DNA from: Bacteroidales bacterium UBA3297
Lineage (GTDB): Bacteria > Bacteroidota > Bacteroidia > Bacteroidales > Paludibacteraceae
Direction: 5' to 3'
NCBI GenBank assembly: GCA_002362105.1
Contig: DETD01000030.1
Coordinates: forward strand, 492-64,491
DNA length: 64,000 bases
Shown: positions 25,501-33,012 of the stretch, one piece after another
Layout of the letters: each line of letters starts with the position of its first letter
Position numbering within the stretch: position 1 is the first letter of the stretch
Translations under genes and position numbers: made by a program
Notes under the pieces: generated by a model
What the model was told of the DNA's origin: nothing
What the model saw: only the letters and a program-made list of their open reading frames with translations
Database searches by the model: none

Positions 25501-25673
25501 GTGTATGTCTTGAAAGTCTGATTGTTTTGCTTAATGGTGATCTTGAAATTTTGAATAGGGGCATTAAGTGTGTCAGAAATCTCAAATGTCAATACACCTT
25601 GTGAATATGCTGAAGGCATACACAACAGTGCCGATAAAAAACAAAAAAGAATTTTAATTAATGATTTCTTCAT
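22533..25673 (-). CDS. Large secreted protein with T9SS type B sorting domain
   Basis: 1046 residues from the ATG at 25673 (the frame is open to 25712 but the signal peptide MKKSLIKILFCFLSALLCMP fixes the start). Several beta-rich modules of about 90 residues repeat motifs such as FKFLHDGE, FRFFHDGK and FKFLYSDD. A run of Asp (about 14) lies near residue 300, a Big_2 Ig-like domain near 870-950, and a Lys-Asp repeat linker near 960. The C-terminus (IMIPTAFTPHEKDGANDDF, then VIIYNRSGDVI, GWDGTYKG, GVYIYVLKLKDG) is the gliding-motility-associated type B sorting domain. It is likely a surface adhesin or filament exported by the T9SS and displayed with the two downstream gene products. Its ligand is unknown. 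Confidence 0.87.
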   Translation of the reverse strand: MKKSLIKILFCFLSALLCMPSAYSQGVLTFEISDTLNAPIQNFKITIKQNNQTFKTYTTDTEGRVIDNSFPAGEYTYYIGYGDLTTGSFSVKNGEPTWINLDYRRVSIHFKDEKGNPSSGNSVTLYKKNADGTRTKIGKRESGTDGKVLFVVPEGLYSYEASNGITDFVVSDKNINTDVSTSSKLITYPTKFRFVKEGKPIKVYAKDIAVSQFQNGTYVNFGLVLAHGTTVQNGYTLYSLTDNKISCPVGEFQYTVSTKDYGTITGTFNINSKTSQTNNIVDIVLPNDDDDDDDDDDDDDDGDGDNGEYKDKDFHVHFNVVSCEDSTPLKDIICGYAETGKAIHNYKSTNDDGLLTYTVKGGIYDFSVRDENLDKVLINKDTIISICLPITNLPNYRRVLFRFFHDGKQFHPQSIDHIYIGKYIKYSNFTTLTKYTDYYPIADTDGLNKYTDTLYLPEGKYSYRFDIEESFHKETYETDFTIEKDTAVKYIDFDIQDQYTVDLYVLNADSTPVNGVYYYEIMKDGKSVTPTNYSKQSDKKGYKQFLTTGGSHTFSAAGTTHTLEIKNDTTLYFILGKTRNVFFKFLHDGEIINPDIMSMDILKEEELYFYLTSTKTNGNYVFDKPAPLEAGHYTSEYYFNDKIEGTSVSYKVNQIFEINPGESDTTIYFVVPVKRTVDIQIKDAKGSNVVGVYATIEKQTEKGGWTEVFEGLFHTQLMSDVDGIVHDQLVPGHYRIKILDIVREFDITDYDLKFSINSDVTLFNVVFKFLYSDDNTPVKNLPFTLLKGSSFYANLTSGTSGSAKTECESGTYSFNFNNGISHDETYAVYSDTTFVIYIDRPVPVKSIKLSGKDCIIYGESVEISATITPKNATLKDIEYSIDNFDLAKISTDGTLTAKESEESGYVTVTATAKDGSGVVGTLRVHIGESCDDEDPKDPEDKDKDKDKDKDKDKDDDGGNKPKVEEYKDNIMIPTAFTPHEKDGANDDFMPGYSVIIYNRSGDVICDSNNGWDGTYKGVTADAGVYIYVLKLKDGRVKKGTIQLYRK
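22812..22857 (-). repeat. Short tandem repeat coding for a Lys-Asp linker
   Basis: Six-base units (variants of CTTGTC and TTTATC on the plus strand) code for alternating Lys and Asp just before the sorting domain. The imperfect 12-base period (CTTGTCTTTATC) could change in number without a frameshift. Confidence 0.7.
24771..24812 (-). repeat. Trinucleotide run coding for poly-Asp
   Basis: Fourteen consecutive GAT/GAC codons on the minus strand, in imperfect 12-base periods, followed by Gly/Asp alternation. It may bind calcium or act as a spacer in the surface protein; it is also a likely site of in-frame slippage. Confidence 0.75.
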
Positions 25674-25709
25674 ATATAGTTGTTTATTTGTCGCACAATA
25701 CTCTAGTCG

Positions 25710-25717
25710 CAAATTTA
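25710..25717 (-). promoter_or_regulatory. Promoter -7 element for the T9SS type B cassette
   Basis: TAAATTTG on the minus strand, 37 bases before the ATG at 25673; exact TAnnTTTG match with a weak -33. It would serve the operon of secreted protein, OmpA-like protein and PorP-like protein. Confidence 0.6.
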
Positions 25718-25901
25718 ATGGGTTTACCAGTTAAATTTATATAGGGCAATCTCAATAAATTCGGTTTTGAAATAAAGGTTCAAAAACAAGTGTAAAAATA
25801 CAAATAATTTTTCAAAATATCCTCTTAGGACCAGAAATCTGGGTGTGAAAATCGAGTCAGATATACCCCCGGGTCTTTATAGAACTCTGCCAACTTGTAC
25901 T

Positions 25902-25909
25902 TATCTTTG
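25902..25909 (+). promoter_or_regulatory. Promoter -7 element for cdd
   Basis: TATCTTTG, exact TAnnTTTG match, ending 15 bases before the cdd ATG; it supports the ATG at 25925 over the earlier in-frame start at 25895. Confidence 0.6.
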
Positions 25910-25924
25910 CAAAAAACTTTTATT

Positions 25925-26395
25925 ATGAGACAACTTGTAAAAACCATAAAATACGAGGCGCTCGACGAGTCTGATTTTTCTGCGGAAGAGCGTATGTTGG
26001 TCGACTCTGCCAAAGAGGCGGTCAAGGGCTCTTATTCCCCCTATTCGCATTTTTCGGTGGGGGCAGCCGTTTTGCTCGACAACGGGGTAGTGGTCAGGGG
26101 TGCCAATCAAGAAAACGGCGCTTATCCTAGCGGACTCTGTGCCGAGCGTACCGCCCTTTTTGCCGCTGGGGCCAATTATCCGGGGCAGAAGGTGGTTGCC
26201 ATCGCAATTGCCGCCTATACCGACGGACGTTTCCTGCCCGAACCTATTACCCCTTGTGGCAGTTGCGCGCAGGTGATGGCTGAAACAGAAGCGAGGGCCG
26301 GACAACCAATGAAGATTCTTCTTTATGGGGCCAACGGCTCTTATCGGATTAGCGGTGTCGGTTCCATACTTCCGTTCGCTTTTTCTTTGAAATAA
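25925..26395 (+). CDS. cdd: Cytidine deaminase
   Basis: 156 residues from the ATG at 25925. The zinc-dependent deaminase motifs are complete: YSPYSHFSVGAA, CAERTALFAAG (one zinc Cys and the catalytic Glu) and PCGSCAQVMAE (two zinc Cys). It deaminates cytidine and deoxycytidine in pyrimidine salvage. A TAnnTTTG promoter lies just upstream, so a frame start at 25895 is unlikely. It is followed by lptB, which has its own promoter element. Confidence 0.93.
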   Translation: MRQLVKTIKYEALDESDFSAEERMLVDSAKEAVKGSYSPYSHFSVGAAVLLDNGVVVRGANQENGAYPSGLCAERTALFAAGANYPGQKVVAIAIAAYTDGRFLPEPITPCGSCAQVMAETEARAGQPMKILLYGANGSYRISGVGSILPFAFSLK

Positions 26396-26428
26396 GCGTT
26401 TTCTATCGTTTTTTCCGATTATTTGTAC

Positions 26429-26436
26429 TATTTTTG
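26429..26436 (+). promoter_or_regulatory. Promoter -7 element for lptB
   Basis: TATTTTTG, exact TAnnTTTG match, 24 bases before the lptB ATG. The -33 region has only a T-run. Confidence 0.5.
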
Positions 26437-26459
26437 TATCAAATGGTTATTGATATACA

Positions 26460-27401
26460 ATGAGTGAATTTAACGAACTCACTAGCAGCTCTAACGCTGG
26501 TGTGAAGAACGACAAGTTTGTTGCAAATGCGGTCGGTGGGTCGATGGTGCTACGTACCGAAGACCTAGTGAAGACCTATGGCGAACGAACAGTTGTAAAC
26601 CACGTGTCAATCAACGTTAAGCAGGGCGAGATTGTCGGACTTCTTGGACCTAACGGTGCCGGAAAAACGACAACTTTCTATATGACTACCGGCCTTATTG
26701 TTCCTAATGCGGGAAAAATCTTCCTCGATGATCAGGAAATCACGAGTTTGCCCGTTTACAAACGTGCCCAGCTGGGTGTCGGTTATCTGGCACAAGAGGC
26801 TTCGGTTTTCCGTAAAATGACGGTTGAAGACAACATCAAGTCGGTGCTCGAAATGACCAATTTCTCGAAGGAATACCAAAAGGAAAAACTAGAGAGCCTG
26901 ATTTCGGAGTTCAACCTCGAACACGTCCGCAAAAACTTGGGTGACCGTCTGTCGGGTGGTGAGCGCCGCCGTACCGAAATTGCACGCTGTCTGGCTATCG
27001 AGCCGAAGTTCATCATGTTGGATGAACCGTTTGCCGGTGTCGACCCTATTGCGGTGCAAGATATTCAAGACATTGTTTGGAAGTTGAAAGATAAAAATAT
27101 CGGTATTCTTATCACCGACCACAATGTGGACGAGACGCTTATGATTACCGACCGCGCCTATTTGCTGTTTAAGGGGCAGATCCTTTTCCAGGGTACGCCA
27201 AAGCAGTTGGCCGATAATCCGGAGGTGCGCGAGAAGTACCTGGGTCGTGACTTTGAGCTGAAGGAACACAAACCAGAGGGTGAAGTCGACGAAAGCAAGA
27301 ATGAACTTTTCTCTAGAGATTCACTTAAAAAGGAAATTGAAGAAAAGGAACGCGAGCTGAAGCGGCTGTACGACACCTTTGAGGGGTTGGGCAACAAGTA
27401 G
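26460..27401 (+). CDS. lptB: LPS export ABC transporter ATP-binding protein
   Basis: 313 residues. The ABC core starts near residue 30 ([20 protein letters not shown]) with Walker [15 protein letters not shown]-loop [17 protein letters not shown], signature [18 protein letters not shown], Walker [14 protein letters not shown] and switch His in ITDHNVDE. The GERRR form of the signature is characteristic of LptB. It powers LPS extraction through LptF/LptG; one such permease gene is at 2181-3269. There is an N-terminal extension of about 28 residues and a charged C-terminal coiled coil of about 45 residues, seen in Bacteroidales LptB. A strong terminator follows. Confidence 0.93.
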   Translation: MSEFNELTSSSNAGVKNDKFVANAVGGSMVLRTEDLVKTYGERTVVNHVSINVKQGEIVGLLGPNGAGKTTTFYMTTGLIVPNAGKIFLDDQEITSLPVYKRAQLGVGYLAQEASVFRKMTVEDNIKSVLEMTNFSKEYQKEKLESLISEFNLEHVRKNLGDRLSGGERRRTEIARCLAIEPKFIMLDEPFAGVDPIAVQDIQDIVWKLKDKNIGILITDHNVDETLMITDRAYLLFKGQILFQGTPKQLADNPEVREKYLGRDFELKEHKPEGEVDESKNELFSRDSLKKEIEEKERELKRLYDTFEGLGNK

Positions 27402-27487
27402 GCTTCCCCGTGGTCTTGCTTATGCAGACTCTCAAATGACCTGAACCCGATTCGTTTTTTTTGACAGATTTTACATTTATTGATATT

Positions 27488-27523
27488 GGGAGGTTTTTCG
27501 TTGCGAAGCGCCTCCCTTTTTTT
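27488..27523 (+). terminator. Terminator after lptB
   Basis: GGGAGG (27488-27493) pairs with CCTCCC (27511-27516), with a further TTCG/CGAA stem inside, followed by seven T. It lies only 14 bases before the next ATG. Confidence 0.8.
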
Positions 27524-27536
27524 ATCCTAAAACAGC

Positions 27537-28247
27537 ATGAAAAAAGTCTTTCTTACAGCATTGTTAGCCGCCTTTTCGTTTGGTGGCGCGTTCTCGCAGC
27601 TGTCTGTTACCGCTGGTGGCACTTATTCCAAGTGGCAGGACGATTTCACCTCTTACCGTGCCGGCTTCAATGTGGGCGCTCTTTACCAGGCTTTGTCCGA
27701 TTCCACTCCGTTCACCCTGACCGGAGGACTCCAACTGCTTAACAGGGGCGTTTGTCTCAATGGGAAAAAAGACATTGAGGGGGGCGGCGAATATAAGTTC
27801 AGGGTGAGCCTCTATTCTGTACATGTGCCTCTTACGGTGGGTTACAAACTGCGTTGCTGCCATAACACTGTCTTGGTAAATCCACAGGTCGGACTTTATG
27901 CCGACTATGGGGTGTATGGCAGAATTTCCGAAGATGGGGAAATATCACATCTCGGAGGGGTTGAACACTATAAGCAGGGCAAGTTCGACGGTAAGAATCC
28001 GTATTCCGAAATCCAGAAGCTGGAATACCAGGGCGTAAAGAATTTCGAGCGGTTCGACTGGGGGCTGCATGCGGGCGTGCAGATTGGCCTGTCGAAGCAT
28101 ATCTACCTATACGGAGGGTACGATTATGGTATGAACAAGGTGTGGGAAAACATCTATTTCACCCCTAAGTTCTCGTCGTTTTATCTGAATCTCGGTTACC
28201 TTTTTACCCCTTCCGTCAGAAAGGAACCAGTGTTGAAGGAAATCTAA
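27537..28247 (+). CDS. Outer-membrane beta-barrel protein (PorT-like)
   Basis: 236 residues. A signal peptide (MKKVFLTALLAAFSFGGAFSQ) is followed by alternating beta-strands such as LSVTAGGTYSKW, GFNVGALYQALSD, VHVPLTVGYKLR, WGLHAGVQIGLSKHIYLYGGYDYGM and a final FYLNLGYLF. This is the pattern of small eight-stranded barrels annotated as PorT or outer-membrane beta-barrel proteins in Bacteroidales. The function is unknown. The gene stands between the lptB terminator and a strong convergent terminator; no exact TAnnTTTG promoter is visible in front of it. Confidence 0.75.
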   Translation: MKKVFLTALLAAFSFGGAFSQLSVTAGGTYSKWQDDFTSYRAGFNVGALYQALSDSTPFTLTGGLQLLNRGVCLNGKKDIEGGGEYKFRVSLYSVHVPLTVGYKLRCCHNTVLVNPQVGLYADYGVYGRISEDGEISHLGGVEHYKQGKFDGKNPYSEIQKLEYQGVKNFERFDWGLHAGVQIGLSKHIYLYGGYDYGMNKVWENIYFTPKFSSFYLNLGYLFTPSVRKEPVLKEI

Positions 28248-28281
28248 AGGTCTCCGGGGTGTCGACTCATAGTAGAAACAG

Positions 28282-28315
28282 AAACGGCGTGTTGGTTAGC
28301 CAACACGCCGTTTTT
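28282..28315. terminator. Bidirectional terminator between the barrel gene and tsf
   Basis: AAACGGCGTGTTGG and CCAACACGCCGTTT form a perfect 14-base-pair stem with a TTAG loop, followed by T-runs in the plus direction and preceded by A-rich sequence. It lies between two convergent genes and should serve both. Confidence 0.9.
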
Positions 28316-28338
28316 ATTGGTTGAATAGGTATTCCCGA

Positions 28339-29331
28339 TTACTCAGCGTTCAAAGTGAAGCGCTTGAAAGAAGTAACGGTCAAACCCTTGCTCTGGCTGT
28401 CCATGTACTGGGTCATGTTCAACTTAGGGTCACGGTTGTATTCCTGGTTCAACAAGCAGTTTTCCTTGAAGAACTTGTTAACCATACCGGCAGCGATGTT
28501 CTGGATCATCTGTTCTGGAAGGTTTGCAGCCTTTTCTTCTGCAACAGTCTTCTTGATTTCGCGAGCCTTAGCGCCGTCTTCAGCAGTAATCCAACCCTTA
28601 CCGATGTTAGATTCGATGTGCTCTTCGCTGTCAACGTGTGCAGGGTTGATGCCGGCCTTCTTCAAAGCCTGCTCAACAGCCTTGTCGATCTGGTTCTGCT
28701 TAGCCTTCTCAACAGCGTTTCTCTTTTCAGCCTCAACAACATCGGCAGGAAGAGAAGCCTCGTCAAGAGAAAGTGGGTTCATAGCAGCAACCTGCATAGC
28801 AACTTCCTTCTTAACGTCGTTAGCAACGTTAGCCTGGTTGAAAGCAACGATGGTAGCCAACTTGTTTCCTGGGTGGATGTAGGCAACTACGTCAGAACCT
28901 TCAACGAAAGTGAAGAAGTCCAATTCGAGTTTCTCACCGGTAACACCACTTCTTTCAGTAACCTTAGCGCTGATTTCCTCGCCGTCGAGCTTCATAGCCT
29001 TCAAAGCGTCGAGGTCAGCTGGCTTGTTCTGGAGGGCAACGTTCAAGATGTCCTGGGTCAGCTTGATGTGGCCTTCGTTCTTAGCAACGAAGTCGGTCTC
29101 GCACTTCAAAGCAACGATAGCCGCATAGTTGCCGTTAACGCCGGCAAGAACACAACCTTCAGCTGCTGTTCTTTCACTTCTTTTTGCTGCAATAGCCTTA
29201 CCTCTTTCGCGGATAAGCTCCATTGCTCTGGTTTCGTCACCATTTGCCTCTTCAAGGGCCTTCTTAACGTCAGACAAACCTGCGCCGCTCTTTGCGCGCA
29301 AAGCCTTGATCTGTTCTATTGTAATTGCCAT
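28339..29331 (-). CDS. tsf: Translation elongation factor Ts
   Basis: 330 residues. The start MAITIEQIKALRAKSGAGLSD... with DVKKALEEANGD is the standard EF-Ts N-terminal module, followed by the core with CETDFVAKNE and the dimerisation region. It recharges EF-Tu by releasing GDP. The coiled-coil segment (LPADVVEAEKRNAVEKAKQ...) is longer than in E. coli, as usual in Bacteroidota. It follows rpsB as in most bacteria, though a hairpin separates the two. Confidence 0.96.
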   Translation of the reverse strand: MAITIEQIKALRAKSGAGLSDVKKALEEANGDETRAMELIRERGKAIAAKRSERTAAEGCVLAGVNGNYAAIVALKCETDFVAKNEGHIKLTQDILNVALQNKPADLDALKAMKLDGEEISAKVTERSGVTGEKLELDFFTFVEGSDVVAYIHPGNKLATIVAFNQANVANDVKKEVAMQVAAMNPLSLDEASLPADVVEAEKRNAVEKAKQNQIDKAVEQALKKAGINPAHVDSEEHIESNIGKGWITAEDGAKAREIKKTVAEEKAANLPEQMIQNIAAGMVNKFFKENCLLNQEYNRDPKLNMTQYMDSQSKGLTVTSFKRFTLNAE

Positions 29332-29364
29332 TTTAATGCTTGTTTGTTTTAGATTTTAATTAAA

Positions 29365-29392
29365 TAAAGTCTCCTCATTGGGGGAGACTTTA
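29365..29392 (-). promoter_or_regulatory. Hairpin between rpsB and tsf
   Basis: TAAAGTCTCC and GGAGACTTTA form a 10-base-pair stem, followed on the minus strand by a moderately T-rich tract. It could be a weak terminator or a processing site that reduces tsf expression relative to rpsB. Confidence 0.6.
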
Positions 29393-29422
29393 TCTATATT
29401 TATGTAGAAGCGGTTAAGCTAA

Positions 29423-30220
29423 TTACTCAGCTTTAGTCTCTTCGTTAGCCTTTCTAGCTGCCTTAGCGCCGCGACGTGGCTTTGCTTCGCCTTCTTCGTT
29501 GCCCTTGTCAGCCTCTTCAGCCTGCTTTTCAGCCTTACGCTCGTCCAAGCCTTCCTGGATTGCGCTGTCGAGAGCGGTCAAGATAACGTCGATGCTCTTG
29601 GTAGCGTCGTCGTTAGCTGGGATAACGTAGTCGATGTTAGCAGGGTTAGAGTTAGTATCTACAAGACCGAATACAGGGATGCCAAGGCGGTTAGCCTCCT
29701 TAACAGCGATGTGTTCCTTCATTACGTCTACAACGAGAAGGGCAGAAGGAAGGCGGGTCAAGTCAGCGATGCTGCCCAAGTTCTTCTGCAACTTGTCCTT
29801 CTGACGTGAAATCTGGAGTTTCTCACGCTTTGAAAGGTTAGCGAAAGTACCGTCGTTGGTCATCTTGTCGATGTTGGTCATCTTCTTAACAGCCTTACGG
29901 ATGGTAGGGAAGTTAGTCAATGTACCACCTGCCCAACGCTCAGTAACGTATGGCATCTGAACGGCTTCAGCCTTCTCTGCAACGATTGACTTTGCCTGTT
30001 TCTTTGTAGCTACAAAAAGGATTTTTTTGCCCGATTTCGCAATTTGCTTCAATGCGGCAGCAGCCTCATCTACTTTAACTACGGTTTTGTGAAGATCAAT
30101 AATATGGATACCGTTACGTTCCATGAAAATATATGGAGCCATTGCTGGATTCCATTTGCGCTTCAGGTGACCAAAGTGGCAACCTGCTTCTAACAACTCA
30201 TCAAAATTAGTTCTTGACAT
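29423..30220 (-). CDS. rpsB: 30S ribosomal protein S2
   Basis: 265 residues. Typical S2 blocks: LLEAGCHFGHLKRKWNPAMAPYIF, IDLHKT, FVATKKQAKSIV, ERWAGGTLTNF, and LVDTNSNPANIDYVIPANDDA. The last 45 residues are charged and Ala/Lys/Glu-rich. It lies between rpsI and tsf, so ribosomal protein genes and the elongation factor appear joined in one transcript: rplM, rpsI, rpsB, tsf. Confidence 0.97.
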   Translation of the reverse strand: MSRTNFDELLEAGCHFGHLKRKWNPAMAPYIFMERNGIHIIDLHKTVVKVDEAAAALKQIAKSGKKILFVATKKQAKSIVAEKAEAVQMPYVTERWAGGTLTNFPTIRKAVKKMTNIDKMTNDGTFANLSKREKLQISRQKDKLQKNLGSIADLTRLPSALLVVDVMKEHIAVKEANRLGIPVFGLVDTNSNPANIDYVIPANDDATKSIDVILTALDSAIQEGLDERKAEKQAEEADKGNEEGEAKPRRGAKAARKANEETKAE

Positions 30221-30286
30221 TGTTTTTTCTTTTTTAATCGTTTACTTTCTTTTTCTTTTACAAACGGTGGGGTAGTTACCTTAGTG

Positions 30287-30318
30287 GCAAGTCCTCATCG
30301 TTTAGATACTAAACGTTG
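30287..30318 (-). promoter_or_regulatory. Hairpin in the rpsI-rpsB gap
   Basis: CGTTTAG (30299-30305) and CTAAACG (30309-30315) form a 7-base-pair stem with a three-base loop, and flanking GCAA/TTGC can extend it past a bulge. It lies about 80 bases before the rpsB ATG and could be part of an autoregulatory leader; no promoter element is seen in this gap. Confidence 0.4.
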
Positions 30319-30371
30319 CTCTTTTCAGTGTCGCTTCATTCAATGGCATGAATAGCAACATCCACCAAGAA

Positions 30372-30758
30372 TTAACGTTTGCTGAACTGGAATTTCTTTC
30401 TTGCTTTTGGCTGACCTGGCTTCTTACGTTCAACCTCACGAGCATCGCGGGTCAAGAATCCTTCAGACTTCAAAGCTGGCTTGTTCTCTGCGTTAATCTT
30501 TACCAATGCGCGGGCAATGGCAAGACGAAGTGCTTGAGCCTGGCCTGTGATACCTCCACCGTCAAGGTTTACCTTGATGTCGTACTGCTCAGCAACATTC
30601 AGCTTGTTCAATGGCTGCTTTACAACGTACTGGAGCAGGCTTGATGGGAAATAGGTTTCAAGCTCTTTCTTGTTGATAGTAATCGCACCTTTGCCTTCGC
30701 TAACATAAACACGGGCTACGGCCGATTTTCTTCTTCCAATGGCGTTAATTACTTCCAT
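30372..30758 (-). CDS. rpsI: 30S ribosomal protein S9
   Basis: 128 residues. AIGRRKSAVARVYV at the start, ITINKKELETYF, VNLDGGGITGQAQALRLAIARAL, and the C-terminal SEGFLTRDAREVERKKPGQPKARKKFQFSKR, whose basic tail reaches the P-site tRNA. It starts 5 bases after rplM, the usual L13-S9 pair. Confidence 0.97.
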   Translation of the reverse strand: MEVINAIGRRKSAVARVYVSEGKGAITINKKELETYFPSSLLQYVVKQPLNKLNVAEQYDIKVNLDGGGITGQAQALRLAIARALVKINAENKPALKSEGFLTRDAREVERKKPGQPKARKKFQFSKR

Positions 30759-30763
30759 ATTTA

Positions 30764-31225
30764 TTAATTAATTGCGTTTAAATCGATTACTTTTGGCTGC
30801 TGCGCTTCTTGCTTGTGCTCGTTGCCAGCATATACATACAGATTGTTGATCAATTGGTCAGCAAGCTTGTTCTTAGGGAGCATACCCTTTACAACCTTAC
30901 GGATCAACTTTGCAGGATTGTCGTTCAATACCTTGCCTTGAGCAACTCCTTTCTGTCCGCCTGGGTAACCAGACCATGATAAATAAATACGGTCAGTAAG
31001 TTTGTTACCGGTGATTTTTACTTTTGCTGCGTTGATGATTACTACGTTGTCACCGCAGTCCTGGTTTGGAGTGAAACATGGCTTGTACTTGCCTCTAAGG
31101 AGCTTAGCTACCTTTGAGCACATTCTACCAAGTACAAGGTCGGTGGCGTCGATCAACACCCACTCCTTTTTCTTCTGTGCTTCTTCTTTGCTTACAGAGA
31201 TGGTTTTGTAACTTAAAGTATCCAC
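30764..31225 (-). CDS. rplM: 50S ribosomal protein L13
   Basis: 153 residues. DTLSYKTISVSKEEA, WVLIDATDLVLGRMCSKVAKLLRGKYKP, CGDNVVIINAAKVKITGNK, and VVKGMLPKNKLADQ identify L13. The start codon is GTG at 31225 (no nearby ATG), which fits the known N-terminus of Bacteroidales L13. First gene of the ribosomal operon, with a promoter and a leader of about 90 bases containing a possible CCTA...TAGG stem. Confidence 0.96.
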   Translation of the reverse strand: MDTLSYKTISVSKEEAQKKKEWVLIDATDLVLGRMCSKVAKLLRGKYKPCFTPNQDCGDNVVIINAAKVKITGNKLTDRIYLSWSGYPGGQKGVAQGKVLNDNPAKLIRKVVKGMLPKNKLADQLINNLYVYAGNEHKQEAQQPKVIDLNAIN

Positions 31226-31322
31226 TGCTTTAAATTTTTAATTAATTAATGAATCTGTTCACACCTACCCCCATCGGGCAAACAGGGTATAGGATTTTAA
31301 TTTGGATAATAATTTCGGATTG

Positions 31323-31330
31323 CAAAGTTA
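31323..31330 (-). promoter_or_regulatory. Promoter -7 element of the rplM operon
   Basis: TAACTTTG on the minus strand, exact TAnnTTTG match, about 98 bases upstream of the GTG start. The leader between 31226 and 31316 could fold through CCTATACCC and GGGGGTAGG (about 31263-31293), a possible site for ribosomal-protein feedback. Confidence 0.6.
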
Positions 31331-31385
31331 AACTAAATTATTGACTTAAAAAAACAATTTTGCCTTTTTTGCCTGATTCTTAAAC

Positions 31386-31421
31386 AAAAGAGGGGAAAAT
31401 CTTTCGACTTTCCCCTCTTTT
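31386..31421 (-). terminator. Terminator of the ExbB-ExbD operon
   Basis: AAAAGAGGGGAAA and TTTCCCCTCTTTT form a perfect 13-base-pair stem with a 10-base loop, 23 bases after the last ExbD stop. The T-run is on the minus-strand side as expected. Confidence 0.9.
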
Positions 31422-31443
31422 TACTATTTAACTTCAACAAAGT

Positions 31444-31911
31444 TTAGTTGACTTTCTTCTTTGCTGTATAGTTAATCTTAAGTGCGTTGGCTTTACGCAA
31501 TGCCTGTTTAACGTCGCTTATGATACCCATCTTGGTGTGTTCGTCCGCTTTCAGTGAAACAATCATCAAACCTCTTTCCTCTTCCTTCATTGAAGCGTTT
31601 TGGCTTGCAATGTATGAAGAAACTTTTTCTGGGTCGCTCACAATGTCGTCGTCCAACTGTATGCGTGAGTCGGTACCATACATTCTGTTCTGGGCGTTTG
31701 GTTCACCCACGTAAACGTAACGTACCAAACTCTTCTTTTCCAACTTGGTCAATTCAGTTGCCTGAGGCAAACCTATCGTTACTTTGTAGGTGTTTTCCTT
31801 CATATGAGTGGTACTCATGAAGAAGAACAACAACATGAACACGATATCTGGAAGAGACGCTGTACTGATGGCCTTAAGTTTTCGGCCGCCTTTTTTTCTA
31901 AATGTTGCCAT
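31444..31911 (-). CDS. ExbD/TolR-family biopolymer transport protein (second)
   Basis: 155 residues. A single membrane helix near the N-terminus (LPDIVFMLLFFFMSTTHM) carries the Asp needed for proton flow, followed by a periplasmic domain. With ExbB it forms a proton-driven motor that energises outer-membrane processes. Its ATG overlaps the previous ExbD stop by one base. Two ExbD paralogues in one operon are common in Bacteroidales; they may form mixed complexes or serve different partners. Confidence 0.9.
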   Translation of the reverse strand: MATFRKKGGRKLKAISTASLPDIVFMLLFFFMSTTHMKENTYKVTIGLPQATELTKLEKKSLVRYVYVGEPNAQNRMYGTDSRIQLDDDIVSDPEKVSSYIASQNASMKEEERGLMIVSLKADEHTKMGIISDVKQALRKANALKINYTAKKKVN

Positions 31912-32498
31912 TATTTACCTCCTCCGTATGTTTTAGGTTCTGCTTCTGATATTGCCTGTGGATAAGCTTTTCGTATTGCTGCTTGTTGGTCGGCATCCAA
32001 TTCGCTGTACGGCTTCTTGAAGGCGCTCATCGATTTTGCGTTACGCAATTCGTTGTAAGCGGCTACAAGCTCGTTCTGAACTTCAATGTAGCGCCCGTAG
32101 TCGGTACCACGGTCGTTCTGCAGTGAAATTACGTGGGCAGTTGCCACCATCGTTGTTCCAAGGTATGGAATGTTGACTGGTTCTGCCTCAGGGAGCTTTT
32201 CGTTTGAGCCGTCAGAAGAAATGAATGCTTTTGCCTCTTCTTTCAACTGTTTGACATCCATCACCTCGCCGTTTACCATCAGGTCGTTGTTGCTATTCAC
32301 AAGAATTTCCATGATGTTTCTTGGCTTGATATCGGTTATTTGGTCTGGCGTCTTTGGATCCTTCATTGGAGGAAGCTGACGCGACAGACCTTCATCGGTT
32401 GCCATTGTAGTTGTAACAAGGAAGAAAACGAGCAACAAGAAGGAGATGTCGGCCATTGAACTTGCGTTAATCTCTTGTACTTCTCTTTCTTTTTTCAT
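31911..32498 (-). CDS. ExbD/TolR-family biopolymer transport protein (first)
   Basis: 195 residues. INASSMADISFLLLVFFLVTTTM holds the membrane helix with its conserved Asp, followed by a longer periplasmic part than in the second ExbD, including DRGTDYGRYIEVQNELVAAYNELR. Third gene of the ExbB operon, 14 bases after the small membrane protein gene. Confidence 0.9.
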   Translation of the reverse strand: MKKEREVQEINASSMADISFLLLVFFLVTTTMATDEGLSRQLPPMKDPKTPDQITDIKPRNIMEILVNSNNDLMVNGEVMDVKQLKEEAKAFISSDGSNEKLPEAEPVNIPYLGTTMVATAHVISLQNDRGTDYGRYIEVQNELVAAYNELRNAKSMSAFKKPYSELDADQQAAIRKAYPQAISEAEPKTYGGGK

Positions 32499-32512
32499 TT
32501 CCTATCCCTTTC

Positions 32513-32992
32513 TTACTTAAATTTCTTGAAAAATGGGCTTGCAATAATAGAAATTACAGCAATACCAATCAGGATGTATGCTGTACGTAACAACATATCG
32601 CTAATCTTTAACCAGCCAGAGGTGTTCTCGTCACCTTCGTAACCGATGATGTGCATTGGAGTGCCGTCGCCAGTTGCGTAAGTGATAAGCATAATAAGGA
32701 GCATTACTCCAAAACCTCCCAGCATAATAAGGGTTTTACCACGTCCGTCACCGCTCAACTTTACAATGAAGTTGCTGATAGCAGCAAAGATTGTTACGAT
32801 GATGGTCAATGCTAACAAAATGTATATATAGCCCAAGAAGACGCCTGTGTTAGGGTCGTTAGGCTCTGTTGGCTCTTGCAAGTCACTCAGAACAAGTGAT
32901 TCTGGAGACATTGCATAACATGCACCAATAACGATGACTGCAAGAACAATCAGCGCAATCAGCACAATGCCTGTCAATTTTTCGAGTTTCAT
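32513..32992 (-). CDS. Membrane protein between ExbB and ExbD
   Basis: 159 residues with four predicted membrane helices (about 9-28, 52-77, 86-105 and 131-154) and a lysine-rich end. I recognise the position, between ExbB and two ExbD genes in Bacteroidales, but not the domain. It may modify or assemble the motor complex. Confidence 0.75.
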   Translation of the reverse strand: MKLEKLTGIVLIALIVLAVIVIGACYAMSPESLVLSDLQEPTEPNDPNTGVFLGYIYILLALTIIVTIFAAISNFIVKLSGDGRGKTLIMLGGFGVMLLIMLITYATGDGTPMHIIGYEGDENTSGWLKISDMLLRTAYILIGIAVISIIASPFFKKFK

Positions 32993-33012
32993 GCTTTTCT
33001 AATTGTTTTAGA

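Noticed and set aside
28321..29352. Long plus-strand frame opposite tsf
   Set aside because: It is antisense to a clear EF-Ts gene and has a Leu/Val/Ser-rich composition typical of a mirror frame; no homology or promoter.
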